NCBI GenBank assembly: GCA_900618795.1
Contig: UYJD01000003.1
Span: forward strand, 993,814-1,057,813
From: Cyanodermella asteris
Lineage: Eukaryota; Ascomycota; Lecanoromycetes; Ostropales; Stictidaceae
DNA: 64,000 bases
Direction: 5' to 3'
The stretch's first letter is position 1. Each line of letters starts with the position of its first letter. Below, piece after piece: positions 22,383-33,651 of the stretch. The translations under genes were made by a program, and so were the position numbers. The notes under the pieces were generated by a model that was given only the letters and a program-made list of their open reading frames with translations, was not told the origin of the DNA and made no database searches.

Positions 22383-23055
22383 TCATATCGGATCTTTGGC
22401 TCTGTCCCTCCTGGCTTCCTCCTGGCGAAGGGCCTTCTCAACTCTTGTCAACTTTTGGTCCCATTCCGCCCAGCATTCGTTGCTGCCGATTACACTGATA
22501 TCATACCAGCGCTCAAGTAACTTGGCACTTCTGATTCTCAATTGCGACAGTTGGCGTTTCTGAATAGCCTGCTTCTCTTCCACGGCTGCGAGTCGCGGCT
22601 GTAAGGCAACTAGAGATGCCGATGATTCTGCGGACGGTATGGGGGAGTCTTGAACGGAGGTAAGCTGCGAAGCTGTTGAAGAGAAGGCGGTTGCACTGGC
22701 ATTGACCGTTGCCAATTGCTCTCGGGTGCTGAAGCTGTCTGTAGGTGGTAGGATGCTGGCTGTGAAGAGGTCCGGATGAGCTTTGTCTGCAAGAACAATT
22801 AGCGCCGTCACCTCCGGAAAGATCCATCTTCGTACATAGATCCAAGAACTCCCTGACGGTAGGTGACTTGGTACCTAGCTCGCTCAATGATGCTTCGAGC
22901 TGCTCTAAACGTTTTGTCACCGTCCCGTCGTAAGTGACGGTCTTGGTCGTGGCCGCTCCAGTCTGCCCTGTAATGAGATTCTCAAGTCTCCTCAATCGGA
23001 TTTCTAAACCATCGAGAGTGCCAGACGTCAATTCCTCTTTGCCGTTGACGGCCAT
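22383..23055 (-). CDS. Dynactin p24 subunit / nuclear distribution protein RO10-like
   Basis: Two exons (23055-22836, 22786-22383) give 207 aa. The N-terminus LDGLEIRLRRLENLITG and two predicted coiled-coil stretches (about 45-62 and 135-200) with a WAEWDQKLTRVEKALR end fit the small coiled-coil p24/DCTN3 family, known in Neurospora as RO-10 and needed for nuclear movement along microtubules with dynein. There is no enzymatic domain. It starts 215 bp from MCC beta on the opposite strand, so the two share a promoter region. Sequence is weakly conserved in this family, so the name rests on pattern and length. Confidence 0.7.
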
Positions 23056-23270
23056 GACGATGCTTGGAGCACGGTTGCACGATGCCAGTATTGGACCGCA
23101 AGTGTGCTCCGCAGAGCAGCGTCGCGTCCCGTTGTTCGGCTGGCGGTTACACAAGGATCTCCCCGCAAATTCGGCTGGACGCGGCGTTCGGTCGACACAA
23201 CAGGACTCCATCAAAAGCTCTTCGACATATAGTAGCTTCTACCGCCGGCACTGAACTTTCAAACCATGCT
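23056..23270. promoter_or_regulatory. Shared divergent promoter and minimal uORF of MCC beta
   Basis: Only 215 bp separate the two start codons. At 23266 an ATG-CTA-TGA uORF (Met-Leu-stop) overlaps the MCC beta start, its TGA sharing bases with the ATG at 23271. Confidence 0.5.
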
Positions 23271-24989
23271 ATGACCATGCGCGTACTTCTTCGGCTTGGT
23301 CACACACGGCTGTCGAGGCCTGTTCGACCCTCGACGCTTTCACGACAGCTGAACTACCAGCAACGGCGAACTGCCGCGAACTACACCTCTCCTCACCATG
23401 CAGCATCCTTATCGATACTCCCCACGGCGGTGGACACCTCCTCTGCCGACTACAAGGAAAATGAAGCGACCATGACCGAATTGATTGCTCGAATGCAAGA
23501 TCTGCATGCAACCGTCGAACAAGGTGGTCCTCTAAAAGCACGAGACAAGCATGTGGCTCGAGGGAAGATGCTGGTCAGAGACCGTATCACTGCTTTGGTC
23601 GACCCGGGCGCACCCTTTCTCGAGCTATCTACCTTGGCTGGCTATGAGATGTATGGCGCCGACTCGGTCCCCGCTGGCGGCATCATCACCGGGATCGGCG
23701 TCGTCAACGGCGTGAGCTGCATGATAGTCGCCAACGATAGCACGGTCAAGGGTGGAACCTACTTTCCCATCACGGTCAAGAAGCACCTTCGCGCTCAAGC
23801 GATCGCGGAAGAGAATAGGCTTCCGTGCATATACTTGGTCGACAGCGGAGGTGCAAACCTTCCACATCAAGCCGATGTCTTCCCAGACAAGGAACATTTC
23901 GGAAGGATCTTCTATAATCAGGCTCGCATGAGCGGACAAGGGATCCCCCAGATCAGTGTCGTTATGGGACCTTGTACTGCTGGTGGAGCTTACGTGCCCG
24001 CAATGAGCGATGAGACCATCATCGTCCAAGAGCAGGGCACCATCTTTCTGGCAGGGCCTCCTTTAGTCAAAGCAGCCACAGGAGAGGAGGTCACCGCTGA
24101 GGAGTTGGGTGGTGGCAAGCTACATACCTCCGTGTCTGGAGTTGCTGATTATCTTGCGGTTGATGATGCACACGCATTAACGCTCGCGAGGAGGAGTATC
24201 GCGAATCTCAATTGGCCTGTCAACTCAACCGGCCGCGCTCCCAAGCTGGATTCTTTCGAGGAGCCTGCATACGACCCAGAGGAGCTCAACGGAATCATAG
24301 GCACAAATCTTCGGAAGCAAGTTGATGCCCATGAAGTCATTGCTCGGATTGTCGACGGGTCATCTTTTCAATCCTTCAAGCCGGACTTTGGCACTACGCT
24401 TGTGACAGGTTTCGCTCGCCTTTACGGACAGCCTGTTGGAATTATTGCGAACAATGGTATTTTGTTTGCAGAGTCTTCTCAAAAGGGAGCACACTTCATT
24501 CAGCTCTGCAGTCAGCGCCACATTCCTCTAATCTTCCTTCAAAACATCTCCGGTTTCATGGTAGGCAAGGATGCGGAAGCTGGAGGAATCGCCAAACATG
24601 GAGCAAAATTGGTGAACGCCGTCGCGACAGCAAATGTGCCGAAAATCACCTTGGTGTTTGGTTCAAGCGCCGGAGCTGGGAATTATGGCATGTGTGGTCG
24701 CGCCTACAGCCCCAGATTCCTGTTCATGTGGCCCAATGCGAAGATTGGTGTCATGGGCGCAGAGCAGCTAAGTGCTGTCATGGCTACGGTTGGGAAGAGT
24801 GTCGACGAAGGCCTTAAGGCTAGAATAGAGCGGGAAAGTCAGGCGACCTTCAGCAGCGCCAGGCTGTGGGACGACGGAATTATTCCCCCAAGTCACTCAC
24901 GGCGAGTTTTGGGCAGAGCGGTCGAGATCGCTATGAGTGGCGAGCCCCAGGCTGGCAAGCCCACTGATTTCGGTGTCTTCAGAATGTGA
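23271..24989 (+). CDS. MCCB: Methylcrotonyl-CoA carboxylase beta subunit, mitochondrial
   Basis: Single exon, 572 aa. The N-terminus (about 30 residues rich in Arg, Ser and Leu, no acids) looks like a mitochondrial presequence. The rest is a full carboxyltransferase domain: [11 protein letters not shown], the acyl-CoA site [16 protein letters not shown], the second-half block [25 protein letters not shown], then [22 protein letters not shown] and [13 protein letters not shown]. These match the beta subunit of 3-methylcrotonyl-CoA carboxylase (EC 6.4.1.4), which transfers CO2 from biotin in leucine breakdown. The biotin-carrying alpha subunit is not in the window. An open frame extends upstream to 23064, but the family and the targeting signal favour 23271. 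Confidence 0.95.
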   Translation: MTMRVLLRLGHTRLSRPVRPSTLSRQLNYQQRRTAANYTSPHHAASLSILPTAVDTSSADYKENEATMTELIARMQDLHATVEQGGPLKARDKHVARGKMLVRDRITALVDPGAPFLELSTLAGYEMYGADSVPAGGIITGIGVVNGVSCMIVANDSTVKGGTYFPITVKKHLRAQAIAEENRLPCIYLVDSGGANLPHQADVFPDKEHFGRIFYNQARMSGQGIPQISVVMGPCTAGGAYVPAMSDETIIVQEQGTIFLAGPPLVKAATGEEVTAEELGGGKLHTSVSGVADYLAVDDAHALTLARRSIANLNWPVNSTGRAPKLDSFEEPAYDPEELNGIIGTNLRKQVDAHEVIARIVDGSSFQSFKPDFGTTLVTGFARLYGQPVGIIANNGILFAESSQKGAHFIQLCSQRHIPLIFLQNISGFMVGKDAEAGGIAKHGAKLVNAVATANVPKITLVFGSSAGAGNYGMCGRAYSPRFLFMWPNAKIGVMGAEQLSAVMATVGKSVDEGLKARIERESQATFSSARLWDDGIIPPSHSRRVLGRAVEIAMSGEPQAGKPTDFGVFRM

Positions 24990-26469
24990 TATCTATGTTC
25001 GCTCACAGTACGTCTACTCTATCCTTCTCTAAAGCTTGTCACGTTCACAGTGGCTATGCTGATGATTGAGGCCTCCTTTCCAAGCTGTAAAAGTCCTAGA
25101 TATGATCAATACTAGAACAATTGTCCCTTGCGAATTCGTTATGTCAATCAAAAACGTGATCGTGTTTGAGCGACAAGCCAAGGAGTGGCAAGGACCTACC
25201 AACATGGTAGCTTTGGTATCGAATAATCTTCAATCTCAACCCCACGAGACATTCAATCTGATCCGAGTAATCCCCCAAATAGCATCCCGATATGACTGAT
25301 CAGGTTCGGATGCACGGACGATTGAGAAATCGGGCCGTAAGCAGTTGCTGCGCTGCAGCAGAACATTTACAGGGGACGAGACCTGCAGGCTGCAGAAATC
25401 CGTTCGTTTCCAGAATGATCGTGTCAGCAATAATGGTAGCCGTCGTTTGATGAAACCACAAAACGATAAAAGGGTGGCCATGTGTGGTCTGGTTCGTTGT
25501 GGAGACGGGACGGAAGCGAAGGCCGGCGAAACGATCCGCCATTCCGTGCGTTCTGCTATTCCATATCTTCGTATCCAACCCGAGTCTGCGAGCCAGTTAT
25601 TTGAACAACTTGCCATCCAGCCGAATCGCTCGGATGATCTGCGCCACAATGCGCTTAATCAGCTGGAATCCTTCATCACTTATAGCGTTCTTCGGTGAGT
25701 TGATTGTTCCGACGTCGCGTGGCACGAGCGGATGTGTACTTTTGAGATCTGTCAGACCCTTAGCGCGCCTCCTCGTGTGTATCCTCTTTCGCTATGAAGT
25801 GTTACTTGAATGGACATACATGGCTTGTTATCACTTATTCGAAGCATTTCATTTATGTTTGATCAAAATTGACTATGAGTGCGCATGCTACCTGACAATG
25901 TAGTGATTGAAAGTGGTCTGAACACAGTCTTTGCAACAGGTGTTGCGCTCTCTTGGTTCGCAGGCGGCGCGAAGTCAGCAATCTTGAGTTTCTTTAGCAT
26001 CGTGTAACATGAAGAAGACGGTTCGGATCCGGCAAGCCATGGTTTGCAGAAACGTGTGTGCGGCGTGGCTCGGGTTCGCCTGTCAGGGCCCATCCAAGAA
26101 ACTCAGCCCGTCTCAAGCTACCGTACACGCACGACTCGCACGGATTATAGCCGCATTCCATACCATCAAACGTATACTTCGAGACAAGAAGCATGATTTT
26201 GAGGAGCGCTCTTCGGTAACACCCTCGGTCCTGGCCAATGAGGACATTAGAAGCAGTATGAAAGCGAGCTCGCTGCTTGGTGTGCTGAAGAGGCAAAGCT
26301 CATCCCCCTATTGCTGATAATTGATATATATCGCTGTTCCTTCACATGAGATGAGTCCTTCCATCTCCACAAAATTCAAACTTCTTGGGACTGATATTCC
26401 TCTCACTTCTCACTTGTACAATTTGTCTGTTCTTCCTAAGCCCCTTGCTACACGTCCTTCATTGGTAAT
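24990..26469. other. Intergenic region of 1.5 kb
   Basis: Holds the MCC beta 3' flank and tyrosinase promoter. Short frames overlap on both strands without motifs. No RNA gene, repeat or transposon end was recognised. Confidence 0.4.
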
Positions 26470-27704
26470 ATGAAGGTCTCCGCCCTTCTCTGCCTGGCGG
26501 CATTCGCCACGGCTGCCCCGGCTCCCCAGAATCCCAGCCAGCCAGCACAGCAGCCGACGAAAACAGGCAACTCGAATGGTAAGGCCATTATCGACTCTAT
26601 GCAGAAGATCTACGAAAACAACACCAAATCCCTGCTCCACGGCGAATGCAACTCAAAAAACGTCAAGGTTCGCAAGAACTGGACAAAGCTATGCAAGAAG
26701 GATAGACTCGACTACCTGAAAGCTGTGACCTGCTTAAACACAAAGAAAGCCGTCACCCAGACAGTCGATGGCCTGACGATCGACGGGATCAGAACCAGGG
26801 TCGATGAGTTTGTCTACGCTCATCTGAACCAGACCAACTTCGTGCACGTCTCTGGCCTGCTTCTTCCGTGGCATCGCCAGTACGTCTGGGCATACGAGCA
26901 GGCGCTGCGCACCGAGTGCGGCTACAAGGGACCGATGCCATACTGGGACTGGGCCGAGCACTCTGAGGATCAAACCAAATCAGCAGTATTCGACGGAAGC
27001 GAAACATCCTTCGGCGGCAGTAAGTAAAACCCCCAACCCACATTCACAGACACGTCGCTGACTCGAATACAGACGGCCTGTCGGTCCCTCACAACGCCTC
27101 CTTCGGCTTCATTCCCGGAATCCTCCTCAACGGCACAACCCCCTTCCCCGTCCAACGCGACGCCGGCACCGGCGGCGGCTGTGTGCCGGACGGCTACTTC
27201 GGCGGCAACTACACCGTCCGCCTCGGCCCCGTGGCGCCCGCACACAACAGCCCCGACAACCTGTATGGCTACAGGTACAACCCGCGCTGCCTGTCCCGCG
27301 ACTTCAACCAGACCACCTCGGCCACGCTCCTCAACTACGAGCGCGTCGGCGCCCTCCTCCAGAGCCCGGAAATCCACGCCTTCCGCCCGGACATCGACCG
27401 CAACATGCACCCGGCCAGCCACAGCTTCGGCGGCGCCGAGATCTACGACCTGTTCACGTCGCCCAACGATCCCGTCTTCTTCTTGCTGCACAGCCAGATT
27501 GACCGAATCTGGACGATTTGGCAGGGTCAGGATTATGAGACGAGGATGCAGGCGCTGGATGGGACGGTGACGTTTTTGGATACGCCGCCGAGCGCGAATG
27601 CGACTTTGGAGACGGTCATGAAGATGGGGGTTGCTGGTGGGGATATGCCGATCAAGGAGGCGATGAATGCGGTCGGGGGCCGCTACTGTTACGTGTATGA
27701 GTAA
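26470..27704 (+). CDS. Secreted short tyrosinase
   Basis: Two exons (26470-27019, 27073-27704) give 393 aa. Residues 1-16 are a signal peptide, followed by a Pro/Gln linker. The type-3 copper centre is visible: CuA His118, His126 and His135 with H-x7-H-x8-H spacing, and CuB His296, His300 (HPASH) and His323 in NDPVFFLLHSQIDRIW. The protein ends shortly after a YVY-type motif and lacks the C-terminal lid domain of long tyrosinases, so it belongs to the short secreted class. It would oxidise phenols to quinones outside the cell. Catechol oxidase activity alone is an alternative. Confidence 0.93.
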
Positions 27705-27930
27705 GGGAAGCTTGGCTGCTAGGCACGAATAGATTGTGAAACGATGCCAGGACGAGGAAGTCATGTTTACTGATGACCGTATATTGATTCTCTGTCAAAA
27801 TTTGGCCTATTTGCTGAAATGCTTGAGTATCTGCATATTGCACATGACGTACGCACGACAAGTGGCTGTTACACCGGCTTTTGGAGCCTCGTATAAAGCC
27901 TTACTTGCATCCACGCTAAGCAGCCGAGAT

Positions 27931-28685
27931 CTAGCCGGTGGCAAGCTTCTGGAGGCCGCTGAGATCGCCGTTGAAGATATCAGAGTCTCCACCATAAGTG
28001 TACGAGTCGGCGTTCTGCCAGATAGTCTGGTACGGCCAGCCACCAGGAATGGTGCCAGGGCTGCTACCATACCTCGCCAACACGAGCGGACTCTCACTCG
28101 AGAAGGCATTGGTGTTGCCCGTGCAGGTACTCCACCAATCGTTAGTCGAGTAAATCAGCGGCCACCTAAAGAAAAAAGGGCGTCAGTGACGACTTCTCTC
28201 GGATCCGATCCTTCAGACCACATTCGAGTTCAAACGACTTACCGTCCCGTCTTCGCATGATACGTGTTCACGAAATCCGCAATCCAGCTAACCATCGCAC
28301 TCGCGCTCAACCCGTAACACGTGTTCCCGCTCGGCGCATACTCAATGTCCAGCATTCCCGGGAGCGTGCGACCGTCGTTGCTCCACCCGCCGCCGTTGGC
28401 GAGGAAGAAGTTTGCCTGCGTGGCGCCGCTGCTCTGGTCCGGGTGCGCAAAGTGGTAGCCGCCGCGGATCAGGCCGGCCGCGGTGGCGCCGTTGTAGTGG
28501 GCGGAGAAGCCGGGGTCCTTGTACGAGGTGGATTCGGTGGCTTTGATGATCACGAAGCGGGCGCCGGAGTTGTAGGCGGAGGCGAAGTCGACGGTGCCTT
28601 GGTAGTGGGAGATGTCGAAGCCTTGGACGGAGGCGAGGGTGGGGGTTAGGAGGGTGGTTAGGGTGGCGAGTGTGGAGAGCTTCAT
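27931..28685 (-). CDS. Secreted GH25 lysozyme (N,O-diacetylmuramidase type)
   Basis: Two exons (28685-28243, 28165-27931) give 225 aa. An 18-residue signal peptide is followed by a complete GH25 domain: FDISHYQG with Asp24, FVIIKATES, GGYHFAHPD, the catalytic LDIEY (Asp113, Glu115) and WPLIYSTNDWW. GH25 enzymes cleave the MurNAc-GlcNAc bond of bacterial peptidoglycan, and fungal members are secreted. It is convergent with tyrosinase across 226 bp. Confidence 0.94.
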
Positions 28686-29490
28686 GATTGGGATGGTACT
28701 GGGGAGTATGCTATGTGTTGTGGTGGGGTTGTATTGGAACAAAGGTCAAGAGTCCTAGTCAAAGGCTCTCAAACAGGGACGACAGAGAAGATAGAGATGA
28801 GAGACTAAACGATTTGACGACGTGGGAAAATGAGATATATATGAAGACATGGTATACTTTGTTATCTGTCTACGAGGTTGTAGTTCCTCAGAGTGGCAGG
28901 TCGATCTGCAAAGGTTAAACTTGACGGAAACTATACGTCTTTTCCAGATGTCTGAAGTAGCGAGGACATGTGGGGAGACTAAGACATGGTGTGAGTTATC
29001 TTTGGGTGGTAATTGGTTGCAGAAAGGTTGGAGGTGTGCAAGAAACGACGGAAGGCTGCGGATTTCTCCGCTGATCAGCAAGATGGCGTGAGTGCGTGAC
29101 CCAAATCTCGCTGGGCCCCCTGGGCATAATCGCTAAACAGCCGCAGATCTCGCTCCACAAGGGCAATCTGAAACTCAAAAATGTGTACAGTATTCTGAGC
29201 GACGAGCGGTGCGCTTCTCTGCTGCGACGTTAAATCAGGTTGTGGAATGTTCGCGCGTGAGCCTGCCAAAGGTAGAAGCCGAACACAAGGTACCTAAAGT
29301 GGTTCCACATGCTCAAGATGCCTTGCCACCTTCCCAATCCAGTCATTCTGGAAGCCGTTCTCTACATCAAGTATGTACCCTGGGTGCTACCATGCCAGTG
29401 AGATGACGTCGTTGTGGTTGCGTTCGTAGCAAGTTCCTGAATCGTTTGATGAGGTGGAACAGCGGGCGTCTGAGCGGACAGATAAGGCCA
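28686..29490. other. Intergenic region of 0.8 kb
   Basis: Promoter of the GH25 gene plus the sirtuin 3' flank. I see no coding frame or RNA I can support. Confidence 0.4.
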
Positions 29491-30653
29491 TCAAGTCTTA
29501 AGTGATTCAACGACCATCGGTAATACCTTCTCGGTCTGGACAGAGCACCTAGCTCCCTGCCTTCCATCATTCCGGCCATCGAGCTTGGAGAATAATGCCT
29601 CCTCGCCACGTACCCCACCAAGATTGAGCACTCCCAATGGCTTGCCGAGATCTTGCGCTCTTTTCGCCAATCGATATGCAGAGTACGTAGCAAGACTACT
29701 ACCCAAGACCAGAAATCTATCTGCCGCATCAACCATCTCTTCTGCCTTGGTCTTGACCTCGGCGCTAATGCTCTCACCGAACATGATCACGGCCGGCTTC
29801 AGCACTCCACCCGTGCTGACCGGATCCCACGCCCCGTCTTTGTCCATTTCCACTCTTGCGATAGTTCCATCTTGTAGTTTCGGCGGTTTCTCGAGACATT
29901 TTGGACACGGAGGGTATCGGAACGTGGTATATGGCGCATTTGGCACATCGACATCGCCGTCGGGGTTTGATTTCAATCCTCGCCGACGACGCTCATGTGG
30001 GTTCTCGGTTGTGAGGGCCCCTGATGCGATCATCTCTTCGAGAAAGACGGCCCAACGTGGGTTCAGTGCTGATAGTTGCGCCTGAAACTCATCTCGGGGA
30101 TAGAGGTTGCGGCACTGGACGCAGATCGCCGAGCGTAGGAAGCCGTGTAGCTCCAAGGTGTCCAAATCAGGGTGTGCTTGGGTGTGAAAGCTATCCACGT
30201 CTCCGATCGTTAGCATCGCGTTCCGTAAGAGTTGCAAGTGGAATACCTACTTTGTGTGATCACGCTGCTGACGGTGCCCATGGCGCCTAGCTCTGCGATC
30301 GCCTTATGACTAATGTTTGGCTTCGCATTGTGCAGATTCGTCCATCCCAAGTAACTTCTCGCCCAGTAGCGCTTTCTCGCCTCATGGCTGCCAACAAATT
30401 CGCCGTAATAGATCGGACGATACGTCTTGTTCAGGGTATACGTTCCACCTGTCCCTCGATAGTCGGCAAGTCCTGAAGCTACCGAGATGCCGGCACCAGT
30501 GAGGAGCACGGTCTTGGTGCGGCCCCCATGGTCGGGGTCGAGGAAATTCCTGAGGGCTGCTGCTGCGCCGTTGACTGTATTGGCGCTGCGTGGTATTATT
30601 GTCGGCGGAGGAAGCGGTCCCGTATATGGGATTCGCAGCAAAGGCTTGCTCAT
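29491..30653 (-). CDS. NAD-dependent deacylase, SIRT4-like sirtuin
   Basis: Two exons (30653-30251, 30200-29491) give 370 aa. The Rossmann NAD site GAGISVASGLADYRG begins near residue 53. TQNVDSFH (about 133-140) and LELHGF with catalytic His153 follow. Zinc is bound by CVQC (161/164) and a later CPKC, separated by an unusually long, basic insertion (about 70 residues). The late blocks PAVIMFGE and VLGSSLATYSAYRL complete the fold. The order and motif spellings resemble class II (SIRT4-type) sirtuins. Substrate and compartment are uncertain, since the N-terminus is not a clear presequence. Confidence 0.9.
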
Positions 30654-32352
30654 GTGTTCTCCATCCAAGCCGACGTTGGAGTATTGCTGTGTCGGTGCAG
30701 GGAGCACAGAGGCAGCTTAAGAAGATGCTGAAGGCAAGGCGTGGTGCGGAAATGTGCGGCGCATCAAAGACGTCATCTCTCTTCAACGTCCAGCGCATAC
30801 TCTCATTCGTGCTTTCCACACTGTACCTTGACCCTTTCGATCCCAATGAATTGTTGTATGGTTATCTCAGTAACACAGCAGTCTGGATCTAGACTATGCG
30901 GACAAGTTGTTCGTCCTAACTGTCGGAACTTCGCATGGACTTCCTGTTCGTCATGTCGCCGGAAACCCGACCCTTTCCCGTGACCGGCCAATGCAACTTT
31001 GTGGGCTCTGAAATCGCTGACTACGGCGCATCTAAAGCCTCCATTGGAATGGGAACATTTTTCAGATGCAGCACGTGTAGCTGATGGACTGGAACTTGCG
31101 GTCAATCAAAGACAGAAAGAAGAAAAGTCCCCAAGCGGCGAGCTCGGGATCAGTGGAGACTCAGTACTGAAGGTCGAGCACGGATCAGGGGAGCAGGGCG
31201 GGCATCAGGGATAGATTGGCTCCCAGGGAGTCGCTTACCTCGGGTCTCGAAACCTGTCTGGAATTCCAGCAATCTTGGTCCCAAGATCTGATCGACGTTC
31301 CTTTGAATCGCCGACACGCTCAATAATTGCGCACAGTCGTGATTAACAAGAAGAACATGTCACTGGATGGTCGCTAAATTCGATACCAGGACTCGTAGGG
31401 GGATAGCTACATGTTCGCGAGTATTGCGACCATCCCCGTCATGACGGTGAATGGCAAAAACTTTGCTGACTACAGCGCTAACGAGGTGGGACCAGAATTA
31501 CTGTACAGTACGAGCATTCAGGAACCAAATCTAGTTTATTTTAGCGCCATGAGGATGCCATGCTCTATTGCCTATCGAGCCAATGGCCGGTGTGGGTACG
31601 GAGTGCACGGTGATGAAAGCGGATCATATGCTTTCCAAATAGCGAGGAGATCCGATCGTTTTGTAGCCATATCGCGGCGCGTCCGAAAAATTGTCCCGCA
31701 ACTTCTCTTCCCTCATTTCTGCACGTTCTGCTCTGGTCAACCTCTTGTTTCGCGATAGTTTTATATTGTGATCGGTATTTCACCAGATGAGCTTGTCTAT
31801 GGCTCTATCGATTTTAGTCCCCATTCGCCTGAGCGGGCGCTGGTCATTTCTTTGCAATTGCTCGGCGAGCCCAGAACCCACAGGACTCAAACTAGCTCCC
31901 GTTTTGGCAATCTCCTTTGCCGCACTCGGTGGCGCCGTGGCGTCCACAAGTATGGTTTCCACGCATGTGGAACTGTCATCATCAGGCTCCATGTGCCATA
32001 TTTGTGCCATGGAAGGATTATTCACTGTGGTCTCGCCGAAGATTGGTTCTGCCCGGCGAACTAGCGACGCCGAAATCCGCCCACATTCCATGGTGCACCA
32101 AGTGCCCACACGCTGAAGCGAGCCTTGGATGCGTGATCATACAAATCAAGGGGGTGCCGTCTCTTCTTTCCTCTGGCTTTCGTCTGCTTGCGTATCTTGC
32201 ATAGCAAGTTCTCAGAAGTGCTTCGGTACTCAGTCACTCTTTTGAATTGCTTTTGCACGGCTGTCACTCATTTCACGCCTGCTAGCAATTGTCGCTCTTT
32301 ACTTTTTGCGCATATACATACTTTTCGGCCTCTTTCCGCTAATATTTACAAT
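30654..32352. other. Intergenic region of 1.7 kb
   Basis: Several frames of about 100 codons overlap on both strands between 31400 and 32120 without motifs. The last 150 bp are pyrimidine-rich and form the likely promoter and 5' UTR of the mucin-lysozyme gene. Confidence 0.4.
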
Positions 32353-33651
32353 ATGCGTTTCGGTGTTGTCATTGCTTCGCTGCTGGGTTTGGCTGCGGCC
32401 TTCCCATGCAAGCCAAAAAGCACAAAGACTATTGCAGCTCCGACCTCGACTGTTTCTGTTGATCCCATTTCGACCCAAACTAGCTCTACTGGGTCGGTGG
32501 TTCCGACGGCGACCTCGTCTTCGATCCTTGCTTCTTCGAGCACCGACGTTTCGTCCACTACCGACGCTTCACCGAGTAGTGAGATTTCTGACACGACTTC
32601 GACTACCCTGGTCTCGTCTGCTACAACTACGGATGTCAGTACGAGCACTTTGACATCTGCTGCTTCCTCTTCGACCTCTGGTGAGTCTACTTCGTCCGTT
32701 GTCTCATCCAGCTCTCCGGCAACCACTCCTTCGTCAACTTCCTCTGGTGTCTCAACGACAACTGCGGTGTCCACCACTGCTTCATCGTCCTCGACAGAAA
32801 TCACGTCGACGGCTACCTCAATTACCTCTTCAGCAACCAGCTTTTCGTCAACCTCCGCCCCTGTCAGCACGACATCGCCAGTCCCGAGCAGCACCACCGC
32901 TTCCACCACAACCAATCCCCCGTCGACGACCTCAAGCTTCAACCCTGCCACCGCTTCTGCGACCAACGCCGTAGCCCTCACCTACTACGATCCCGACTTC
33001 ACTCATGGCACCAATGGACGCAACCCGCCCTCATCCGGCTACGAATGCTTCGCTGGTCCCTCCACCAACTTCCCATTGCAAAGCACTTGGGCCAGCTTTA
33101 ACACCATGTGGACTGTCCTCTCACGCGACGCGCTCAAGGCCATCGGCGACACGGACGCCGAGGTTCAAGACATCCACGACTCGATCGTGAGCATCAGCCA
33201 AGTCGCCAAAGTCGACGCGCGCGTCATCCTCGCCGTCATCGTCGACGAAAGCACCGGCAACGTGTGCGTCAAGTGCACCTCCAACGGTGTCCCCAACTGC
33301 GGCCTCATGCAGGCCTACAACAGCAGCAGCTACGATCCCAACGACATGGCCAACTCAATTCATCTGATGATTCAGGACGGCACCCAGGGTACACAGTACG
33401 GACCGGGCCTGGTCCAGCTGCTCAACGGAAGTCCGCTTTCTTCGGGTAGCACCAATGGCGATCTGTGGAAGGCGCTGAGGGCTTACAATTCGGGCTCGTT
33501 CAATGCCGAGAACCTGAGCGATGGACGCGGTGCGACGACCGAGTATGTCTCGAACATTGCGAACTACTTGCAGGGCTGGAACGGATATGGTGATGGAGCC
33601 AAGTATTGCGACTTTTCGCAGCCGGTGAATTCGTACCCGAGTCCACCTTAG
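32353..33651 (+). CDS. Secreted lysozyme-like (SLT) protein with Ser/Thr-rich stalk
   Basis: Single exon, 432 aa. A signal peptide (MRFGVVIASLLGLAAAFP) is followed by about 175 residues that are mostly Ser and Thr, a typical O-glycosylated mucin-like stalk. From about residue 215 to the end is a lysozyme-like transglycosylase domain with VDARVILAVIVDESTGN (Glu299 as the likely catalytic acid), CGLMQAYNSSSY and an LRAYNSG block. Fungal members are presumed to act on peptidoglycan or related glycans, but chemistry is not established. The open frame extends upstream to 32188 without a signal peptide, so 32353 is preferred. Confidence 0.85.
   Translation: MRFGVVIASLLGLAAAFPCKPKSTKTIAAPTSTVSVDPISTQTSSTGSVVPTATSSSILASSSTDVSSTTDASPSSEISDTTSTTLVSSATTTDVSTSTLTSAASSSTSGESTSSVVSSSSPATTPSSTSSGVSTTTAVSTTASSSSTEITSTATSITSSATSFSSTSAPVSTTSPVPSSTTASTTTNPPSTTSSFNPATASATNAVALTYYDPDFTHGTNGRNPPSSGYECFAGPSTNFPLQSTWASFNTMWTVLSRDALKAIGDTDAEVQDIHDSIVSISQVAKVDARVILAVIVDESTGNVCVKCTSNGVPNCGLMQAYNSSSYDPNDMANSIHLMIQDGTQGTQYGPGLVQLLNGSPLSSGSTNGDLWKALRAYNSGSFNAENLSDGRGATTEYVSNIANYLQGWNGYGDGAKYCDFSQPVNSYPSPP

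Noticed and set aside
22205-22520. Short plus-strand ORFs opposite the dynactin gene
   Set aside because: Shadows of the spliced minus-strand gene or its 3' flank.
32346-32981. 211-codon minus-strand ORF rich in Val and Glu
   Set aside because: Antisense shadow of the Ser/Thr-rich stalk of the secreted lysozyme-like gene.
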